From: G025836975 sp049646585
Lineage (GTDB): Bacteria; Pseudomonadota; Gammaproteobacteria; Burkholderiales; Burkholderiaceae_B
NCBI GenBank assembly: GCA_049646585.1
Contig: JBARWC010000095.1
Location: forward strand, 1 to 16,486
Direction of reading: 5' to 3'
Length of the DNA: 16,486 bases
Both the position numbers and the translations under genes were made by a program. The notes beneath the pieces are model-generated. The model had not been told where the DNA came from. It did no database searches and saw nothing but the letters and a program-made list of their open reading frames with translations. Shown here one piece after another: positions 13,768 to 16,486 of this stretch; the stretch's first letter is position 1; every line of letters starts with the position of its first letter.

Positions 13768-13792
13768 AAGGCAGCCTCTTGGCTGCCTTTTT
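13768..13792 (+). terminator. Rho-independent terminator of rpmE2
   Basis: AAGGCAGCC (13768-13776), TCTT loop, GGCTGCCTT (13781-13789) gives a perfect 9-bp stem running into a T run ending at 13792, 31 nt after the rpmE2 stop. This is the clearest intrinsic terminator in the window. Confidence 0.93.
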
Positions 13793-13832
13793 AATTTAAG
13801 ATACGCCCATCCCCATCCTGAACGCATCCGCC

Positions 13833-15587
13833 GTGTCCCCCAGCAACTCCCCGTCCACTCCCGCCCGCCTGACCGCCACGGCGACCGTGAAACTGCCCCG
13901 GCTAGTGCTGCTGGTGGTCGGGGTAATCTATATTCTGGCGGGGCTGTTCTTCCGGGACCCATGGAAGACCGACGACGTGGTCGGCCTTGCCACCATGATG
14001 ACGGCCCTGAACGACGGCGGCCACGCCTGGCTGCTGCCGCAGATCGGCGCCCTGGCCCATGCGCAGGACGGGCCGCTGACCATGTGGGTGGGCGCCTTCT
14101 GCATCTGGGCCTTCTCGCCCTTTTTCGAGCTGTTCACCTCTAGCCTGGACGCCGCCATCATCGCGTCGCGCCTGCCCAATTTCCTGTGGTTCGGCCTGCT
14201 GACCAGTTCCATCTGGTACGGCACCTATCTGCTGGGCCGCCGCCCCGAACCCCAGCCCCTGGCCCTGCCCTTCGGCGGCGAGCCCACGGTGCGGGACTAC
14301 GGCCGCATGATCGCCGACGCCGCCCTGCTGCTGATCGTGGCAACCGTGGGCATCGTCTGGCGCATGCACGAAACCTCCGAGGTGCCGGCGCTCATCGCCT
14401 TCCAGGCGCTGGCTTATTATTCGGTCGCGCGCATGCTGGACCATCCCACCTCCGGCTCCATCACTCTGGGCCTTGCGCTGGCCGCCGCCTTCCTGACACG
14501 CGGCTGGATAGGCGCGCTGCCCATCATGCTGGCCGTGATCTTCATCTTCACGCCGCGCAGCGCCCTGTGGCCGCAGAAGAAATGGCTGGCCGCGACCGCC
14601 GCCATCTGCATCACCCTGATACTGCTGTGGTGGATACCCGCCCGCAACATCAGCGAATACTGGACGCAAAACTGGCTGGCCTGGAATGCCAGCGCCTTCG
14701 GCTGGCCGCGCTACCAGGAAATCCTCAGCACGCTGCGCGATCTGCCGTGGTTCCTGTGGCCGACCTGGCCTTTCGCCCTGCTGGCCGTATGGCGCTGGCG
14801 CTCATGGCTGAAAGCGCCGCATATCTGGATACCGCTGATGTTCGCGGCATGGCCGTTGATCGCCTTGCTGTTCCAGGTCGGCGCCTTCGAGCCGGAATAC
14901 AGCCTGCTTGCCGTGCCGGCCGCCGTCCTGGCCGCCTTCTCCCTGCCCACGCTGCGCCGTGGGGTGGTGAATTCCCTGGACTGGTTCGCCGTGATGTGTT
15001 TTTCCCTGACAACCGCCACCGTCTGGCTGGGCTGGATCGCCCTGCAGACCGGCTGGCCCAGGCAGATCGCGCATAACATCGCCCGCCAGACCCGTGGCTA
15101 CGACGTCTACATTTCCTGGCCGGCCGTGCTGGTCGCCATCCTGGGCACGCTGGCCTGGCTGGCCCTGGTGCGCTGGCGGCTGCACACCAAGCCGGCGGGC
15201 CTGTGGCGCGGCACCGTACTGTCGGCCGGCGGCCTGATCGTGACATGGCTACTGCTGGTCACTCTATGGATGCCCGCGCTGGACTACGTGCGCAGCTACC
15301 GCGATGTTTCGGCCCAGCTTGCCACGGCCATGAAAACGCTGGCACGACCGGGCGAATGCGTCCGCGCCCAAGGCGTGGGCACCGGGCAACGCGCCTCCTT
15401 CCTGGTCTTCAACGGCATCGATTTCAACTACGATTCATCCTGCTCGCTGGTCCTGCAGCAAACCTCGCCGCAAAGCGTCGAGGACGGCACGGCGGCCTAC
15501 TCCGGCGAAGCCACGGTATTGTGGGTAGGCAAGCGCGGCGCGGATCGCCATGAAGTATTCCGCCTCCTGCGTGTTGGCCGCCCGTGA
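13833..15587 (+). CDS. Polytopic membrane glycosyltransferase, GT-C fold (ArnT/PMT-like)
   Basis: 584-residue inner membrane protein with about 11-12 hydrophobic helices, the first at about residues 22-40. Right after it the periplasmic loop has RDPWKTDDVVGLATMMTAL (R41, D42, D47, D48), matching the place of the catalytic acidic motif (PDExRYA-like) in ArnT and protein mannosyltransferases, followed by DGPLTMWVGA where ArnT has its KPPLxYW motif. The C-terminal part from about residue 490 is soluble and probably periplasmic. These enzymes move a sugar from an undecaprenyl or dolichyl carrier to lipid A, glycans or protein; donor and acceptor cannot be read here. The start is GTG at 13833 with no evident ribosome site, 40 bp after the rpmE2 terminator. 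The stop overlaps the next start codon. A lipid A-modifying role like Bordetella LgmB is one possibility. Confidence 0.85.
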   Translation: MSPSNSPSTPARLTATATVKLPRLVLLVVGVIYILAGLFFRDPWKTDDVVGLATMMTALNDGGHAWLLPQIGALAHAQDGPLTMWVGAFCIWAFSPFFELFTSSLDAAIIASRLPNFLWFGLLTSSIWYGTYLLGRRPEPQPLALPFGGEPTVRDYGRMIADAALLLIVATVGIVWRMHETSEVPALIAFQALAYYSVARMLDHPTSGSITLGLALAAAFLTRGWIGALPIMLAVIFIFTPRSALWPQKKWLAATAAICITLILLWWIPARNISEYWTQNWLAWNASAFGWPRYQEILSTLRDLPWFLWPTWPFALLAVWRWRSWLKAPHIWIPLMFAAWPLIALLFQVGAFEPEYSLLAVPAAVLAAFSLPTLRRGVVNSLDWFAVMCFSLTTATVWLGWIALQTGWPRQIAHNIARQTRGYDVYISWPAVLVAILGTLAWLALVRWRLHTKPAGLWRGTVLSAGGLIVTWLLLVTLWMPALDYVRSYRDVSAQLATAMKTLARPGECVRAQGVGTGQRASFLVFNGIDFNYDSSCSLVLQQTSPQSVEDGTAAYSGEATVLWVGKRGADRHEVFRLLRVGRP

Positions 15588-16486
15588 CCGAACACAGCCG
15601 CTCAACGCACAAGCCCATCCGCTACGTCAAGGAAATCTTGCGCCAGGCCTGGCCCGTACTGGTCAGTTCCTGGGCCAGCCTGATCTTCGGCGTGCTGGAC
15701 ACCGCCATGGCTGGCCACGCCAGCGCCGCGGACTTGCAAGCCATGGCGCTGGCCGCCTCCATCTACATCACCGTATTCGTCGGCCTGATGGGCGTGGTCC
15801 ACGCGCTCATCCCCATCATCGCGCAGCACTACGGCGGCCAGCGCTATCTTGAAGTGGGCCGCGCCTGGGGCCAGGGCGTGTGGCTGGCCCTGGGCCTGTC
15901 GCTGGCCGGCGGCGCCGCCATGCTTTTCCCGGACACCTGGCTGTCGATGTCGGGCGACGTCGAACCGGCCGTGCGCAACAGCATCACCTGGTATTTGCGC
16001 GCCCTGATCCTGGCGCTTCCGGCCACCCTGATATTCCGCACCATCTACGCCTTGGGCACGGCGGTTTCGCGGCCCAAGACCGTCATGGTCATCAACCTGG
16101 GCAGCGTGGCCTTCAAGCTGCTCTTCAACTGGATATTCATGTTCGGCAAGCTGGGCCTGCCCGCCATGGGCGCCGCGGGCGCCGGCCTGTCGACAGCCCT
16201 GGTCGGGTGGATGACCTTCGCCGCGGGGTTATGGGCCATCCATCACGACCCCTATTACCTGCGCTTCAAGCCCAGCCTGGGCCGGCCATCGTGGGCCAGC
16301 CAGAAGGAACTGCTGCGCCTGGGCCTGCCCATGGGCGGCTCCTACCTGATCGAAGTCTGCGCCTTCAGCTTCATGGCCCTGCTGGTGGCGCGCGAAGGCA
16401 TGTACGTGACCGGCGGCCACCAGATCATCGCCAACCTGGCGGCCCTGAGCTATATGATGCCCATGGCGGTGGGCATCGCCATGGGC
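15584..16486 (+). CDS. MATE family efflux transporter (NorM-like), 3' end cut off by window edge
   Basis: First 301 codons of a multidrug and toxic compound extrusion transporter, which exports cationic drugs or metabolites in exchange for Na+ or H+. The N-terminus has the MATE pattern: ILRQAWPVLVSSWASLIFGV, then LDTAMAGHA, where D39 matches the conserved cation-site acid of helix 1. Later come IPIIAQHYGGQRYLEVGRAW, FRTIYALGTAVSRPKTVMVI, KLGLPAMGAAGAGLSTALVG and LRLGLPMGGSYLIEV at the start of the second half. About eight helices are visible of the usual twelve. The GTG start at 15584 overlaps the stop of the glycosyltransferase by 4 nt (GTGA), so translation is probably coupled. The frame stays open to the window edge. 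Confidence 0.93.
   Translation, partial: MTEHSRSTHKPIRYVKEILRQAWPVLVSSWASLIFGVLDTAMAGHASAADLQAMALAASIYITVFVGLMGVVHALIPIIAQHYGGQRYLEVGRAWGQGVWLALGLSLAGGAAMLFPDTWLSMSGDVEPAVRNSITWYLRALILALPATLIFRTIYALGTAVSRPKTVMVINLGSVAFKLLFNWIFMFGKLGLPAMGAAGAGLSTALVGWMTFAAGLWAIHHDPYYLRFKPSLGRPSWASQKELLRLGLPMGGSYLIEVCAFSFMALLVAREGMYVTGGHQIIANLAALSYMMPMAVGIAMG

Noticed and set aside
13902..14669. 255-codon open frame opposite the glycosyltransferase gene
   Set aside because: Composition dominated by Gly, Gln and His, with no motif. The membrane protein on the plus strand explains the region.

Overview
The window looks like chromosome of a high-GC betaproteobacterium of the order Burkholderiales, most likely family Alcaligenaceae (Bordetella, Achromobacter, Pusillimonas and relatives). 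The grounds are the GC-rich codon use, a Bug-type periplasmic receptor, a type B ribosomal protein L31, the fkpB-ispH pair and a kynB-kynA pair. The genus is inference. No rRNA, tRNA, CRISPR array, insertion sequence, integrase or replication origin was seen. Gene density is normal and the only clearly AT-rich stretches are short intergenic ones.

Layout. Positions 1-3276 (minus) hold the 5' part of a chemoreceptor gene, with a candidate sigma-28 promoter, and upstream of it a DUF945/YdgA-like envelope protein. A DsbA-fold 2-hydroxychromene-2-carboxylate isomerase-like gene (plus) diverges from the latter. Positions 4173-6258 (minus) are a tightly coupled operon fkpB-ispH-maiA: an FKBP-type isomerase with a TTG start, the last enzyme of the MEP isoprenoid pathway, and a zeta-class glutathione S-transferase of the maleylacetoacetate isomerase type. 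radC (plus) diverges from fkpB.

Positions 7132-11637 form a catabolic cassette: an IclR-type regulator, a 3-hydroxyisobutyrate-dehydrogenase-family oxidoreductase and an aldehyde dehydrogenase (all minus), facing an orphan Bug solute-binding protein (plus). The aldehyde dehydrogenase and the Bug gene are divergent. Each promoter has a TTGACA -35 box, and a related 26-bp element (20 of 26 positions identical) lies in mirror orientation just downstream of each -10 box. This is the most interesting regulatory signal in the window and is best read as the operator pair of the local IclR regulator. The substrate is unknown.

Positions 11854-13365 (plus) encode kynurenine formamidase (kynB) and tryptophan 2,3-dioxygenase (kynA), which together turn tryptophan into kynurenine. 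No kynureninase gene is visible. rpmE2 follows with its own promoter candidate and a textbook terminator. The window ends in a two-gene unit with a 4-nt start/stop overlap: a polytopic ArnT/PMT-like GT-C glycosyltransferase and the N-terminal 301 codons of a MATE-family efflux transporter.

No convincing new multigene defence or mobile system is present. The points worth following are the mirrored operator, the altered substrate loop of the dehydrogenase, the 5' leader of the chemoreceptor, and the unusual gene couplings.
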